Below the pieces are notes generated by a model that saw only the letters and a list, made by a program, of their open reading frames with translations, searched no databases and had not been told where the DNA came from. Source: Sediminispirochaeta bajacaliforniensis DSM 16054 (GTDB lineage Bacteria > Spirochaetota > Spirochaetia > DSM-16054 > Sediminispirochaetaceae). Taken from it: a DNA stretch of 64,000 bases. Below, one piece after another: positions 14,675 through 23,378 of the stretch. The position numbers and the translations under genes are program-made. Where the stretch lies: positions 1-64,000 of the forward strand of contig NZ_KB899408.1 of assembly GCF_000378205.1 (NCBI RefSeq), written 5' to 3'. The stretch's first letter is position 1. Every line of letters begins with the position of its first letter.

Positions 14675-15547
14675 ATGGATAGTCTCGAGCTTTTTGCACG
14701 AATAAAGAACCTTCCTCTTGTTTCTTCCCGACTCGTCGAGGGGGTTTTGTCGGGCAATTATCGGTCGCTGTTCAAGGGGCCGGGGCTTGAATTCGACGAG
14801 GTTCGGGAGTATGCCGAGGGGGATGATTCTCGTTTTATCGATTGGAATGTTTCGTCACGAATGGGGCAGCCCTACGTCAAAACATTTCGGGAAGAGCGGG
14901 AGATGGCACTCTTCCTTGTCATTGATGTTTCTGCGTCTTTGGGTTTTGGTAACGGAAAATTGAGCAAGCAGGAGACGGTTGCAACCCTTGCCGCTTTGCT
15001 CGCCTTTAGTGCGGTTCACAATAACGACCGGGTTGGCGCGGCCTTTTTTTCCGATCGAATAGAAAAATGGGTCCCTCCCCGAAAGGGTCGCAACCAGATT
15101 TTCCGTCTTGCCGGCGATATCATGGAAGTGGAACCCAAAGGGAAAGGATCCGACCTCGCCCTTGCCCTCAGAGGGGTTCATGAGTCTGTAAAACGGCGGG
15201 GGATCTGCGTCATTATCAGTGATTTTCGAACTGCGCCCTGCTGGCGGGAGATGAGCCTTGTCGCCAAGCGTCACGACGTTATTGCAATCCGCATTGAAGA
15301 TCCCAGCGACAAGGATTTTCCCGTACCAGGCTTTGCACAACTTCGCGATCCCGAAACGGATGGAGTTTTACCCGCTTTCGGGGCATCGTCACGCTTCCGC
15401 CGAGAGTATCGGGAGTTCTGGGAAACACACCGCATCTATTGGGACAGGGAATGCCGGAGACGGGGAATCTCAACCCTTACGGTTTCGACCGACGATGATC
15501 CTATTGAGAGCCTATTTGCGTTTTTCCGGCGGAGGAGACGGCGGTGA
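14675..15547 (+). CDS. DUF58 / BatA-associated protein
   Basis: The 290-residue cytosolic protein carries the DUF58 signature YRSLFKGPGLEFDEVREYAEGDD SRFIDWNVSSR, seen as FKGPGLEFDEVREYAEGDD, followed by a degenerate von Willebrand A fold (FLVIDVSASLGFGNGK has the D-x-S-x-S of a MIDAS site). It is almost always paired with MoxR. Its last codons overlap the following gene by 4 bp (GTGA). Role: partner or client of the MoxR ATPase in the Bat system; the precise activity is unknown. Confidence 0.9.
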   Translation: MDSLELFARIKNLPLVSSRLVEGVLSGNYRSLFKGPGLEFDEVREYAEGDDSRFIDWNVSSRMGQPYVKTFREEREMALFLVIDVSASLGFGNGKLSKQETVATLAALLAFSAVHNNDRVGAAFFSDRIEKWVPPRKGRNQIFRLAGDIMEVEPKGKGSDLALALRGVHESVKRRGICVIISDFRTAPCWREMSLVAKRHDVIAIRIEDPSDKDFPVPGFAQLRDPETDGVLPAFGASSRFRREYREFWETHRIYWDRECRRRGISTLTVSTDDDPIESLFAFFRRRRRR

Positions 15548-16458
15548 AACAATTGTTGCTTCTGCTGTTTCTTGCCCCGATGTTGCTTCCGGCTCAAGAG
15601 ATTACGGAGTCGCCTCTGGTCGTCAGCCGACAGCTCTTCCTCCCTGCCGAATACTATGTGGGCGATAGTGTCGAGCTTCGCCTCACCCTGGAAGGGGTTG
15701 ATCCCGATTCATTGGAAATCCCTTCGGCCCTTCCCGACGTACCGTGGATCGAAATACGGGATATTTCCATTGGAAAAGATTCCGTTGGTTCCGAGCTTAC
15801 CATTCATTTTACCACCTATATGCCCGGTACCAGAACCCTCCCCTCCATTATCCTTGGGGAAGGGAAGGTTCTTGAGGGGGTAAAGATTCATGCTTCATCG
15901 ATTTTGGATGACACAAATGCCCCCTTTTCTTCTGCGCGTGGTCAACTTTTACTACCGGGGACCTCTGTCGGCTTGATTTTGTTTGGGCTGCTTATCTTCC
16001 TCGGACCTGTTCTTACCTTGCTTATGGCAGGGAAAGGCAGGAGATTCTTTCGTAGTATCATGGAACGGCACAGGGGCCGCCGACCTGCTCGTATCTTTTA
16101 CAAACGATTGAGGGAGCTGGAGGATAACTTCGATAAAATCGCCGGACGTGATTTCTACTTTACCATGACCGGGATCCTTCGCTCCTATCTTACCCAACGC
16201 ACCGGAGAGGACTTCCTCTCTGCTACCAGCAGGGAGTTCGGCTTTTTGTGCGATCGCTTTTTTGACGATCAGGCTCTTATCGCGGCACTGACAGAGATGG
16301 ACCACATATCCGACGGCGTAAAATTCGGTGGAGAACGGGTACATGCTAATCGTAAGCGCCATGATCTTGCATTGCTGAAAGATGTGGCCTCCTATGTGGA
16401 ACGTCGTGCCGAGGGACGTCACTCTTCGAACCGGCGTAATGGACGGGGCGACGTATGA
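15544..16458 (+). CDS. Bat-operon membrane protein of unknown function
   Basis: The 304-residue protein starts with GTG in a 4-bp overlap. It has a signal peptide (KQLLLLLFLAPMLLPAQ), a periplasmic beta-rich domain of about 120 residues resembling a BatD-type Ig-like domain, one membrane helix (about 137-160, VGLILFGLLIFLGPVLTLL), and a cytosolic helical tail of about 140 residues. The tail resembles the DUF4381/DUF4129-like parts found in MoxR operons (REFGFLCDRFFDD, YVERRAEGRH). It occupies the usual slot between DUF58 and BatA. It is likely a membrane scaffold of the Bat complex; this role is inferred. Confidence 0.75.
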   Translation: MKQLLLLLFLAPMLLPAQEITESPLVVSRQLFLPAEYYVGDSVELRLTLEGVDPDSLEIPSALPDVPWIEIRDISIGKDSVGSELTIHFTTYMPGTRTLPSIILGEGKVLEGVKIHASSILDDTNAPFSSARGQLLLPGTSVGLILFGLLIFLGPVLTLLMAGKGRRFFRSIMERHRGRRPARIFYKRLRELEDNFDKIAGRDFYFTMTGILRSYLTQRTGEDFLSATSREFGFLCDRFFDDQALIAALTEMDHISDGVKFGGERVHANRKRHDLALLKDVASYVERRAEGRHSSNRRNGRGDV

Positions 16459-17456
16459 TCACCTTTGATCAACCGGGAATTCTCCTGTTTTTGGCGGTGC
16501 TTCCTCCTGCAATGTTTCTTACCTACGGTTGGAAAAGACGGGGAGGCTTGCTTCCTCTCAGCTTTACCATGTGGGAACGTGATCGCTTCGAGTCACCCCT
16601 CTTCTTTCATCGGTTTTTGCTTTTTCTTGCCAATGTATCACTCTGGCTGGGAGTGGCTTCACTTATTGTGGCCCTGGCCGGGCCTCGGCTGGTGGAGCGT
16701 GAGAAGATCTACCTTCATCGCGGAGTAGATATCGTTTTTGTGCTTGACCAATCCCCCAGCATGATTGTCAGGGACTTTGGCGGTGATACCCGTTTCGATA
16801 CCGCAAAACATGCAATTCGAACCTTTGTAGAGGGGCGGGAACACGATCCCCTCGGTTTGGTAATCTTTGGAGATGAGGCTGCCCTTGTAACCCCTCCGAC
16901 CCTCGATTATACATCCTTTCTTTCACGAATGGACTCCGTACGGGTGATGAAATTGGGACGCGGTAGCGCCCTCGGCCTTGGAATGGCCGTTGCCACTGTC
17001 CATCTGGAAAAGAGCAGTGCCGAGAGAAAAGTGATGGTCATAGTTTCCGATGGAGAAAATAATGCGGGAGAGATCACACCTGAATCGGCAGCCAGAGTCG
17101 CAGCCTCTCTCGGCATCCGAATATATGCGGTCGGAGTAGGCGGTGAGGGTAGTGTTGCAATCGAATTTACCGATCCTGAAACGGGAAAAAGTTATAGAGG
17201 AACCTACGAGGGAAAGGTTGATATGGATCTTCTGAAAACGGTAACGGAAAGCACTGGCGGGCAGGCTTTTCTCGCCGGATCTCCAGGAGCCCTGTCACAG
17301 GTTTTTCGGGAAATTGATGCCCTCGAATCTGTAGAGCTACGATCCACAACCGATATTTCATCAGAGCCTGTACACCATCTTCTCATTCGGCTTGGCTTAT
17401 GGCTGCTCGTTTTTTATGCATTCGTCAAGCGTCTTTTTTTCAGGGAGGTGCTGTGA
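16455..17456 (+). CDS. batA: BatA, von Willebrand A domain membrane protein
   Basis: The 333-residue protein has two N-terminal membrane helices (about 7-24 and 55-77), a VWA domain (about 90-290) and a C-terminal helix near residue 315. The MIDAS metal site is DQSPSM in VDIVFVLDQSPSMIVRD, with the later SDGENNAGEI. In Bacteroides and Leptospira, Bat proteins support aerotolerance and stress resistance, and the VWA domain faces the periplasm. Its ATG overlaps the previous stop by 4 bp and its own stop overlaps the next ATG by one base. Confidence 0.9.
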   Translation: MITFDQPGILLFLAVLPPAMFLTYGWKRRGGLLPLSFTMWERDRFESPLFFHRFLLFLANVSLWLGVASLIVALAGPRLVEREKIYLHRGVDIVFVLDQSPSMIVRDFGGDTRFDTAKHAIRTFVEGREHDPLGLVIFGDEAALVTPPTLDYTSFLSRMDSVRVMKLGRGSALGLGMAVATVHLEKSSAERKVMVIVSDGENNAGEITPESAARVAASLGIRIYAVGVGGEGSVAIEFTDPETGKSYRGTYEGKVDMDLLKTVTESTGGQAFLAGSPGALSQVFREIDALESVELRSTTDISSEPVHHLLIRLGLWLLVFYAFVKRLFFREVL

Positions 17457-18430
17457 TGGTGCAGAATCCGGGGAGTGCCTTTCTATTCCTACTTTTTCTT
17501 CCTCTTTTCTGGAGTATCGGTCGTAGCCTTGTTGTCGGAAAGAGACTCTTCCGTTCCTTCCGCGACGGTTCCTCTCCCCGTTCTTTATACGATGTGTTTC
17601 TTATTAAATGGTTTTTTTCTTCGTTTTTCTTAATTCTTTTCCTTTTGTTTACCATTCTTGCTCTCATGGGCTTTACCGGCACAGGAATCGATTCGGAACA
17701 GTTTCCCGAAAAGAAAGATGTGGTTTTTGCCGTCGATCTTTCTCGAAGTATGCTTGCCTCCGACGTAGTCCCTTCACGTCTGGAACGCACGAAGGTGCTT
17801 ATCAGAACGGTTCTGGACAACAGTTCCGGCAATCGTTACGGTTTGGTGGTCTTTACTGATCTTGGTCTGGTGATGGTTCCTGTTACCGAGGATTTACAAT
17901 CATTGGTGTCGGCGGTCGATGTCCTGAGTCCTGATTTGCTCTCTTCCGCCGGTACCAATGTGGCTGCCGGTATTTCCACTGCAGGCCAGGCGTTTCCTGG
18001 GGGAGAGAGGCGGCAACGTCTGATTGTTGTTTTTTCCGATGGAGAAGAACATAGCGGTGACCCCAAAGAGATCACAGCCTCATTACGGCGGGATCATCAC
18101 ATTACGACCAGTGTTATTGCTCTTGGGAGTGCTGATGGAGCGGTCGTTCCGGCTGCCGATGGTGGGGCCATGCAGGATGAAGAGGGAAATCCTGTACGCA
18201 GTAAAGTGAATACCATTCTCCTCCAGTCTGTTGCTGCGACAGGAGAAGGGAGTTTTATCGACGGTGGCGATGCCGATGCACTGAAGCAATTGCGCAAGCT
18301 GCTTGGCTACAAACCGGGCAGTGGCGTCCGTCTTACCAGAGATACCCTTTATCGTCCTTTTCTCGCCCTTGCCCTGCTTTTTCTTCTTTTACATGTTTTG
18401 GTGAGGATGGTACCATGGCGAAAAAAATGA
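17456..18430 (+). CDS. batB: BatB, second von Willebrand A domain membrane protein
   Basis: The 324-residue protein mirrors BatA: helices near residues 8-25 and 50-72, a VWA domain with an intact MIDAS (VVFAVDLSRSMLASDVVPSR and VVFSDGEEHSGDP), and a C-terminal helix (about 302-320). GGGAGG seven bases before ATG 17456 sets the start. It probably pairs with BatA in a membrane complex that MoxR remodels. Its last 16 bases overlap the TPR lipoprotein gene. Confidence 0.9.
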   Translation: MVQNPGSAFLFLLFLPLFWSIGRSLVVGKRLFRSFRDGSSPRSLYDVFLIKWFFSSFFLILFLLFTILALMGFTGTGIDSEQFPEKKDVVFAVDLSRSMLASDVVPSRLERTKVLIRTVLDNSSGNRYGLVVFTDLGLVMVPVTEDLQSLVSAVDVLSPDLLSSAGTNVAAGISTAGQAFPGGERRQRLIVVFSDGEEHSGDPKEITASLRRDHHITTSVIALGSADGAVVPAADGGAMQDEEGNPVRSKVNTILLQSVAATGEGSFIDGGDADALKQLRKLLGYKPGSGVRLTRDTLYRPFLALALLFLLLHVLVRMVPWRKK

Positions 18431-19005
18431 CACGGCTCGTTCTTCTCTTTTCGCTTCTATGGCTTCTCACCGCTTGTGACAGCCCCGAGACCCACCTTGC
18501 CGTACTTCAGGGAAATTATGCCTTTGCCCGGGGAGAGTATCACGAAGCGACCTTTAAATATCTGCAGGCATTGGATTTCGATAGGTGGAAAAATCGTGTT
18601 CACTACAACCTTGGGAATGTTTACCATGAGCTTGGTGAAGATGATGCAGCACTTCAGGAGTGGGAACTTGCTTCCTCCGATCAGGATAAAGAGCTTTCTT
18701 TTCGAATTGCCTTTAATCAGGGGGTCCTTTTTTTCGGCCAGGGGCACTATCAGGAGGCCTATGATGCTTTCCGCCGGGCTCTTATCTTCCATCCCGCTTC
18801 TGTCGATGCCAAAATAAACCTGGAACATGCATTAAGAAAAATTTCCCGCAAACGCCAGGAGCAGCAGACGGAAAGCCCCCAGGCCGCCTTACCTGAGGCA
18901 AAGGGAGAATCCGAGCGGATTCTCGACTATGTACGGCGGAGCGAGTCCTTCACCTGGAGTTCGGCTCCTGAGGCTGACCACGATAAGGGGGCGCAGCAGT
19001 GGTAG
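18415..19005 (+). CDS. BatC-like TPR lipoprotein
   Basis: The 196-residue protein begins with a lipoprotein signal (LVLLFSLLWLLTAC, lipid-anchored at Cys20). It then has about three tetratricopeptide repeats between residues 25 and 140, for example NYAFARGEYHEATFKYLQAL, HYNLGNVYHELGEDDAALQE and FNQGVLFFGQGHYQEAYDAF. A polar Gln/Glu-rich tail follows. In Bat operons a TPR protein (BatC) follows BatB and serves as an adaptor. It overlaps both neighbours, so it is translationally coupled. Surface and membrane side are inferred from the lipobox. Confidence 0.82.
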   Translation: MAKKMTRLVLLFSLLWLLTACDSPETHLAVLQGNYAFARGEYHEATFKYLQALDFDRWKNRVHYNLGNVYHELGEDDAALQEWELASSDQDKELSFRIAFNQGVLFFGQGHYQEAYDAFRRALIFHPASVDAKINLEHALRKISRKRQEQQTESPQAALPEAKGESERILDYVRRSESFTWSSAPEADHDKGAQQW

Positions 19006-21011
19006 CTCGTGTAGGGAAAAAGGTACTTCCGTTTGTTTTTTTCTTTTTTACGGGAATATCTGCCTTCGGTGCACTTCTCCCTCTTGCAGTAACCCTTGAA
19101 CCAAATCCCGTCGGAGTTCGGGATAATACGACCCTTGTTGTAGACCTGCCGCTCTCTTCCTCTGCCGGTGTCGATGCCATCGCTCCGGATCTCCCCTCCG
19201 GAGTTTCCATCTGGCGTGGCCCCTATATCCGTTTCTATCGCGGAGATGATTACGCACAACAAGGCGTGGATCATTTTGTGCGGATAAGCTATACGTTGCG
19301 CGCCTCTCGAACGGGACGCATGGTGATTCCCTCTTTTCGTTTTTTGGCGGAAGAGGGAGAGTTCGAAACACCGCCTCTTCTTCTTGAGGTCGGCCTTTAC
19401 CGTTCCGGACACCTGCAAATACCCTTTGAGCCCTATTGGGAACTTGGCCGACAGAGCGTGTATGCCGGAGAAACCGTACCGGTTACCTTGAAGGTTCCCA
19501 TGCAAAGGGAGGTTCGTCTCGTCGACGATGTTTCTGTCCGGCCTCCGAGAGAGGGATTTTTTGAAGAAACCGGCCGGGTTGGGGCAATCGATCGAAGTGA
19601 AATCGAGGGATTTTCATTTTATACTCTACCTGCCGCAGGCTATCTTTTAACACCTGAACGTTCGGGGAATCTCCAAATTCCTTCGGCTTTCGTTACCATC
19701 GACGGGATACGGGAGCAGGCCGACGCCCTTGATCTCAATGTTCTTCCGCTACCCGATGCTGTTGCCGCCACAGGCGCCGTAGGATCATTTGAGTATAAAG
19801 CCGCCTCGGACAAAGGCCCTTTTCAGGAAGGTGATCGTTTTTTTGTAACGGTGACCCTTTCAGGAAAAGGCAATCTGCCTTATCTTTCGATTCCTGAACC
19901 GATTCTTAAGGGTGCCAGCTTAATCTCTTCAAGTGAGAAATCCGAGATAGATGCCGATGCCGACGGATTTGCAGGCCGTCGTATCGTTCGCTTTGAGTTT
20001 CTGGTTTCGGGAAAGGGTACTATTGAAATATCGTATCCTCCGTTTCCCTTTCTCATCCCCTCCTCGGGACGCGTTTCGATGCGATATCTTCCCTCTTCGA
20101 CGGTCAGGGTGGAGGATTCCGAACACTTCGGAACAGCAGAGGGCGAAACCCCCTTCAGCTTTGAACCTCTTCCTATAGCCGGTTTTTCCGTAACCAATGA
20201 GGATTCATATCGTAATCTCCGAAGCTATCTCTGGTTACTTCCTGGCCCGCTTCTGTTTCTTGTTTTCTTGATTTTTGGGCGAAAGAGGCGTTCCATCGCC
20301 ACCGTTTCTATCCTATTCTTTTTCATGTCCGCAGCCGGAGCCGTCGATGAAGTTCCTCCTATATCGGATGAAAAAGCACTGGCTGCATATGCTGCCGGTG
20401 ATGATGAGGCTGCGTATCAAGAATATCTTCTTTTACTCGAAACAAGTCCGGATAATTCGAGATTATGTTACAATTGTGCCGTTACCGCTTATAGGGCCTC
20501 CCATGTCGGCAAAGCAGTTTTTTATGCAAGACAAGCCTTTCGAACCCACCCTTCTGATGGAAAGATGAAAGAGTTGGTGAACGCAATCGAAAAACGTGAG
20601 GGCTTTGGTTTCCAGGCCCCTCTGCCATTTTCTGTCCATCCGGATCTTTTCTTTTTCCTTTTGATGTTGTCGATAAATGGCGCCGGTTTTGTGGCTGTTT
20701 TTTATCTTCTTCATCGAAAAAACTTGACTTTCATTGTCGCAGTGTTACTTTTCACTATTGGAGTGGCTTCTGCCATTGCGCTTGGATTCTCGGCTGCCGA
20801 TTGGGGTCGGCAAGTTGTAGTGGCTCAGGCTGATCTTCCCGTTCTCTCGATTCCCGATTCGGGAGCGGGGACCTCATTCGTCCTAAGGGAAGGAGAAGCT
20901 GTTACGCTTCTTGGTAGATCGAGGGACTATCTGTTCATCGAAACCGGTATTAATACCAGTGGGTGGGTCCCGCTGGATCAAGTGCTAATTCTTGGACCTA
21001 TGGAGCGTTGA
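18999..21011 (+). CDS. batD: BatD-BatE fusion protein
   Basis: A 670-residue protein starting at GTG 18999 (AAGGGGG upstream). It has a signal peptide, then a long BatD-type periplasmic beta region to about residue 400 (SRTGRMVIPSFRFL, then repeated Ig-like units such as FFVTVTLSGKGNLPYLSIPEP). A membrane helix follows (about 413-428), then a second hydrophobic segment. Next is a TPR segment like BatE (AAYAAGDDEAAYQEYLLLLE ... LCYNCAVTAYRASHVGKAVFYARQAF). Two more helices (about 550-570, 578-598) come before a C-terminal SH3-like domain (VLREGEAVTLLGRSRDYLFIET ... GWVPLDQV). In Bacteroidetes BatD and BatE are usually separate genes. The fusion would place TPR and SH3 parts in one chain with the periplasmic BatD region. 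Confidence 0.85.
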   Translation: MVARVGKKVLPFVFFFFTGISAFGALLPLAVTLEPNPVGVRDNTTLVVDLPLSSSAGVDAIAPDLPSGVSIWRGPYIRFYRGDDYAQQGVDHFVRISYTLRASRTGRMVIPSFRFLAEEGEFETPPLLLEVGLYRSGHLQIPFEPYWELGRQSVYAGETVPVTLKVPMQREVRLVDDVSVRPPREGFFEETGRVGAIDRSEIEGFSFYTLPAAGYLLTPERSGNLQIPSAFVTIDGIREQADALDLNVLPLPDAVAATGAVGSFEYKAASDKGPFQEGDRFFVTVTLSGKGNLPYLSIPEPILKGASLISSSEKSEIDADADGFAGRRIVRFEFLVSGKGTIEISYPPFPFLIPSSGRVSMRYLPSSTVRVEDSEHFGTAEGETPFSFEPLPIAGFSVTNEDSYRNLRSYLWLLPGPLLFLVFLIFGRKRRSIATVSILFFFMSAAGAVDEVPPISDEKALAAYAAGDDEAAYQEYLLLLETSPDNSRLCYNCAVTAYRASHVGKAVFYARQAFRTHPSDGKMKELVNAIEKREGFGFQAPLPFSVHPDLFFFLLMLSINGAGFVAVFYLLHRKNLTFIVAVLLFTIGVASAIALGFSAADWGRQVVVAQADLPVLSIPDSGAGTSFVLREGEAVTLLGRSRDYLFIETGINTSGWVPLDQVLILGPMER

Positions 21012-21012
21012 T

Positions 21013-21486
21013 ATGGATTTCGGTGAGATACTGGAGAAGTGGGAAGCTGGCCGAAAACAGCAGACGATAAGCAAACGGAGAGAGCCGGTAGATAATGGCG
21101 GCTTTGCACAGCAGATTGAGTGTTATCTCCCCAAAGAGGCCGATTGGGAGCAATTAATCGGAGAGAAGGAATTACCCGATACCGATCCGGTCTTGCGTCG
21201 TTCTACTCTTCGCCGGATAGCCCCTGAAGCTGAAATCGACCTTCATGGAATGACCCGTGATGAAGCAGTGACCGCCCTTGACCGTTTTTTTCGTGAGGCA
21301 GCCAGCAGAGATCTGCAAAAGGTCCTCATTATTCACGGCAAGGGCAATCACTCCGACAAAGACGGAGCAGTGCTTCCTGATGTTGTAAGGGAATACCTTC
21401 AATACTCACCCATAGCCGGTGAATCGGGACAAGCTGACCGTTCGCTTGGTGGAAGCGGAGCAACCTGGGTTATTCTGAAGGAATAG
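21013..21486 (+). CDS. Smr-domain protein
   Basis: The 157-residue protein ends with a complete Smr (small MutS-related) domain of about 85 residues. AEIDLHGMTRDEAVTALDRFF is the conserved DLHG motif, VLIIHGKGNHS is the HGxG motif, and LPDVVREYLQ follows. Smr domains bind or nick nucleic acids. The N-terminal 70 residues are polar with no recognised domain. ATG 21013 overlaps the end of the upstream frame region (batD stops at 21011) and has GGAG seven bases upstream. It is the last gene of the Bat operon, probably passively cotranscribed. Confidence 0.88.
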   Translation: MDFGEILEKWEAGRKQQTISKRREPVDNGGFAQQIECYLPKEADWEQLIGEKELPDTDPVLRRSTLRRIAPEAEIDLHGMTRDEAVTALDRFFREAASRDLQKVLIIHGKGNHSDKDGAVLPDVVREYLQYSPIAGESGQADRSLGGSGATWVILKE

Positions 21487-21496
21487 GATGGGAAGG

Positions 21497-21715
21497 CTAC
21501 CGTTCCCGGTAAATGATCCTGCCTCTGGTGAGGTCGTAAGGGGAGAGGGCCACCCGTACTTTATCGCCGGGGACTATTCTAATATAATGTTTTCGCATTT
21601 TTCCGGAAAGATGTGCGAGAATCAGGTGTCCATTTTTCAATTCGACCCTGAACATGGTATTGGGTAGGGATTCTTTTACGATCCCTTCTACTTCAATTGC
21701 TTCTTCTTTCGCCAC
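21497..21715 (-). CDS. infA: Translation initiation factor IF-1
   Basis: The 72-residue protein is full-length IF-1: [46 protein letters not shown], and [20 protein letters not shown] are seen in order (a single OB fold). It binds the 30S A site during initiation. The start codon is GTG at 21715 with GGAGG four bases upstream. It stands alone, convergent with the Bat operon, and has its own strong promoter. Confidence 0.97.
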   Translation of the reverse strand: MAKEEAIEVEGIVKESLPNTMFRVELKNGHLILAHLSGKMRKHYIRIVPGDKVRVALSPYDLTRGRIIYRER

Positions 21716-21747
21716 AATGCCTCCTATAGCCGGACTTTATCCGCCAT

Positions 21748-21776
21748 ATAGTAGGCCTAGAGTTTCTTCTTGTCAA
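21748..21776 (-). promoter_or_regulatory. Promoter of infA
   Basis: On the minus strand TTGACA (21776-21771) and TACTAT (21753-21748) are 17 bp apart, a near-consensus sigma-70 promoter. It gives a leader of about 25-30 bases. Confidence 0.75.
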
Positions 21777-21780
21777 CCTG

Positions 21781-21808
21781 TTGACTTTTTCCCCGGATTC
21801 AGTAATAT
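21781..21808 (+). promoter_or_regulatory. Promoter of the dksA-like gene
   Basis: TTGACT (21781-21786) and TAATAT (21803-21808), 16 bp apart, back to back with the infA promoter. The two -35 boxes are only four bases apart. Confidence 0.6.
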
Positions 21809-21851
21809 GTCGGGACTCGACAGGAAATCACAACAGGAGAGGGGGAGATAT

Positions 21852-22208
21852 ATGGATAAAGTTTTTGAAGAGAAAATGAAAGACTCGCTGTTGGCAATGA
21901 AAGAGGAGCTCGTTCGATCTCTTATCTCCGAGAGCGAAGATTTTGAGGCACTTGTTCGCGATATGGATCCAAAGGATCTTGTCGATGTTGCTGCCGACGA
22001 TATCGATCGGAAGACCCTTGAAGCTCTTAATGCTCAGGAGGTAAAAAGGATCAGGCTGATCGACTCGGCCCTCTCGAGACTGAAGAACGGGCGTTACGGG
22101 CTCTGTATGCGTTGCGGAAAGAAAATTCCCACCGAACGGCTTGAGGCTATTCCGTATGCACTTATGTGCATTGAGTGTAAATCGAGCGACGAGCGAAGAT
22201 TACGCTGA
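21852..22208 (+). CDS. DksA/TraR-type zinc-finger protein
   Basis: The 118-residue protein has an N-terminal coiled-coil region and a C-terminal C4 zinc finger: CMRCGKKIPTERLEAIPYAL then CIECK. It matches the spirochaetal DksA-like group. DksA proteins enter the RNA polymerase secondary channel and tune transcription with ppGpp; acidic residues needed for that are placed near the coiled-coil tip here (RDMDPKDLVDVAADDID). Start ATG 21852 is preceded by GGGGGAG. The promoter is divergent from infA, so the two house-keeping genes share a control region. Confidence 0.88.
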   Translation: MDKVFEEKMKDSLLAMKEELVRSLISESEDFEALVRDMDPKDLVDVAADDIDRKTLEALNAQEVKRIRLIDSALSRLKNGRYGLCMRCGKKIPTERLEAIPYALMCIECKSSDERRLR

Positions 22209-22235
22209 TCTCTTTTTTTCCTAAACATTTTTATT

Positions 22236-22269
22236 CCGTATCCGAAAAAGAAAGTAGAAGAGGATACGG
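22236..22269 (+). repeat. Inverted repeat CCGTATCC/GGATACGG before the next start codon
   Basis: Perfect 8-bp arms with an 18-base loop end three bases before ATG 22272. In RNA the hairpin would cover the ribosome-binding region (GAGG) of that gene, so it may lower translation. It also follows a T-run after the dksA stop. Confidence 0.4.
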
Positions 22270-22271
22270 GA

Positions 22272-22679
22272 ATGGAGATCAGCACGTATGCCGGTTCGCC
22301 GGTCGTTTCGGTTTCAAAACTGCTACACGCTCGCTATTCGTCCGGCAGGGTTTCAATGCCTGTCAGCCGAAATCAGTATCTATATGCCCGGTTTAAAAAC
22401 GTCACCGGGATTCCTACCGAAAGTGGAGTAGGTGGCTTTCCCCTTGCCAAATTACGTTCGATTGATGTCCTTATTGAGCGATTGAAGCAGATCAAGGGCG
22501 ATAAGGTACAAGTCGACGTTTCCGGGCAAGATAATAGTGAAAGCGAAAAACGGATTGATGCGATGATTGATCAGCTTGCGGACAGGTTGCACAATGCCGC
22601 CTTAGCTTCTCAGCAGACACCCTATACAGCAGTTTCATCGGAGGCGCTTATGGGTATTGTCGTTAATATGAATCTTTAA
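22272..22679 (+). CDS. Hypothetical protein
   Basis: I do not recognise this 135-residue protein. It starts MEISTYAGSPVVSVSKLLHA, then has a proline/glycine-containing middle (FKNVTGIPTESGVGGFPLAK) and a helical C-terminal half (LIERLKQIKGDKVQ, RIDAMIDQLADRLHNAALAS). There is no signal peptide or membrane helix. It follows the dksA-like gene by 63 bases and ends just before a convergent hydrolase gene. The coding character is good (no rare low-complexity stretch, clear GAGG), so a real gene is likely. Confidence 0.6.
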   Translation: MEISTYAGSPVVSVSKLLHARYSSGRVSMPVSRNQYLYARFKNVTGIPTESGVGGFPLAKLRSIDVLIERLKQIKGDKVQVDVSGQDNSESEKRIDAMIDQLADRLHNAALASQQTPYTAVSSEALMGIVVNMNL

Positions 22680-22685
22680 GACAGT

Positions 22686-23354
22686 TTACTGAACATAAGG
22701 GTTATAGCCTCTCTCCCTCTCAATGGTGGTGAGCGGTCCGTGACCAGGAAATACCCGGGTTCTGTCCGGTAACGGCATCAGCTTCTCATTGATGCTTCGA
22801 AAAAGAGCCTGACTGTCGCCTCCGAACAGGTCCGTCCTTCCCACTCCTTCGAAAAAGAGTGTGTCCCCTGAGAAAAGCATATCACTCTCTTCACTGTAGA
22901 GACAAACACTGCCCTTTGTGTGGCCAGGGGTATGCATGACGCTGAGATCGCAGTCGAAAACCGATTTTCCTTCCTCGAGAAACAGATCGATATCGGGAAT
23001 GGGCTTGTACAATTCCTGAAAAAGGGTTTTCCCTTCGATCCCCATTTGCTGGAATGCCGCTTCATGAATCTCTCTGGCCCCGCTCCCGAAAAAAATGGCA
23101 TCGTCTTCATGGGCCGCAATATCAAGGTGTATATCCTGTTCAACATAATAATCTATAATCTTGCCGAGTGCCGAGACATGATCCAGATGGCCGTGGGTAA
23201 GAATGATTCCCCTGGGGGTAAGGTTTTTTTCGACCATATGGGATATTATTTTTTCGTGATCTCCGCCGGGATCGATAATAACGCACTCTTTTTTCCAGCG
23301 GGAGTATATGTAACAATTGGTATTCAATCTTCCTACAATAATTCTTTCTACCAT
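22686..23354 (-). CDS. Metallo-beta-lactamase-fold hydrolase (glyoxalase II-like)
   Basis: About 222 residues with the full zinc-binding pattern: THGHLDHVSALG (HxHxDH), MHTPGHTKGSVCLY, SGDTLFFEGVGRTDLFGGD and PGHGPLT. This is the YcbL/glyoxalase-II-like branch, whose members hydrolyse thioesters such as S-lactoylglutathione, or other small esters. The ATG at 23354 starts the domain (VERIIVGRLNTNCYIY); the frame extends to TTG 23393, but that would overlap the divergent gene at 23379. No Shine-Dalgarno is clear. Substrate not assignable. Confidence 0.85.
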   Translation of the reverse strand: MVERIIVGRLNTNCYIYSRWKKECVIIDPGGDHEKIISHMVEKNLTPRGIILTHGHLDHVSALGKIIDYYVEQDIHLDIAAHEDDAIFFGSGAREIHEAAFQQMGIEGKTLFQELYKPIPDIDLFLEEGKSVFDCDLSVMHTPGHTKGSVCLYSEESDMLFSGDTLFFEGVGRTDLFGGDSQALFRSINEKLMPLPDRTRVFPGHGPLTTIERERGYNPYVQ

Positions 23355-23378
23355 GATAGTATTCAGGGTAAGGGATAA

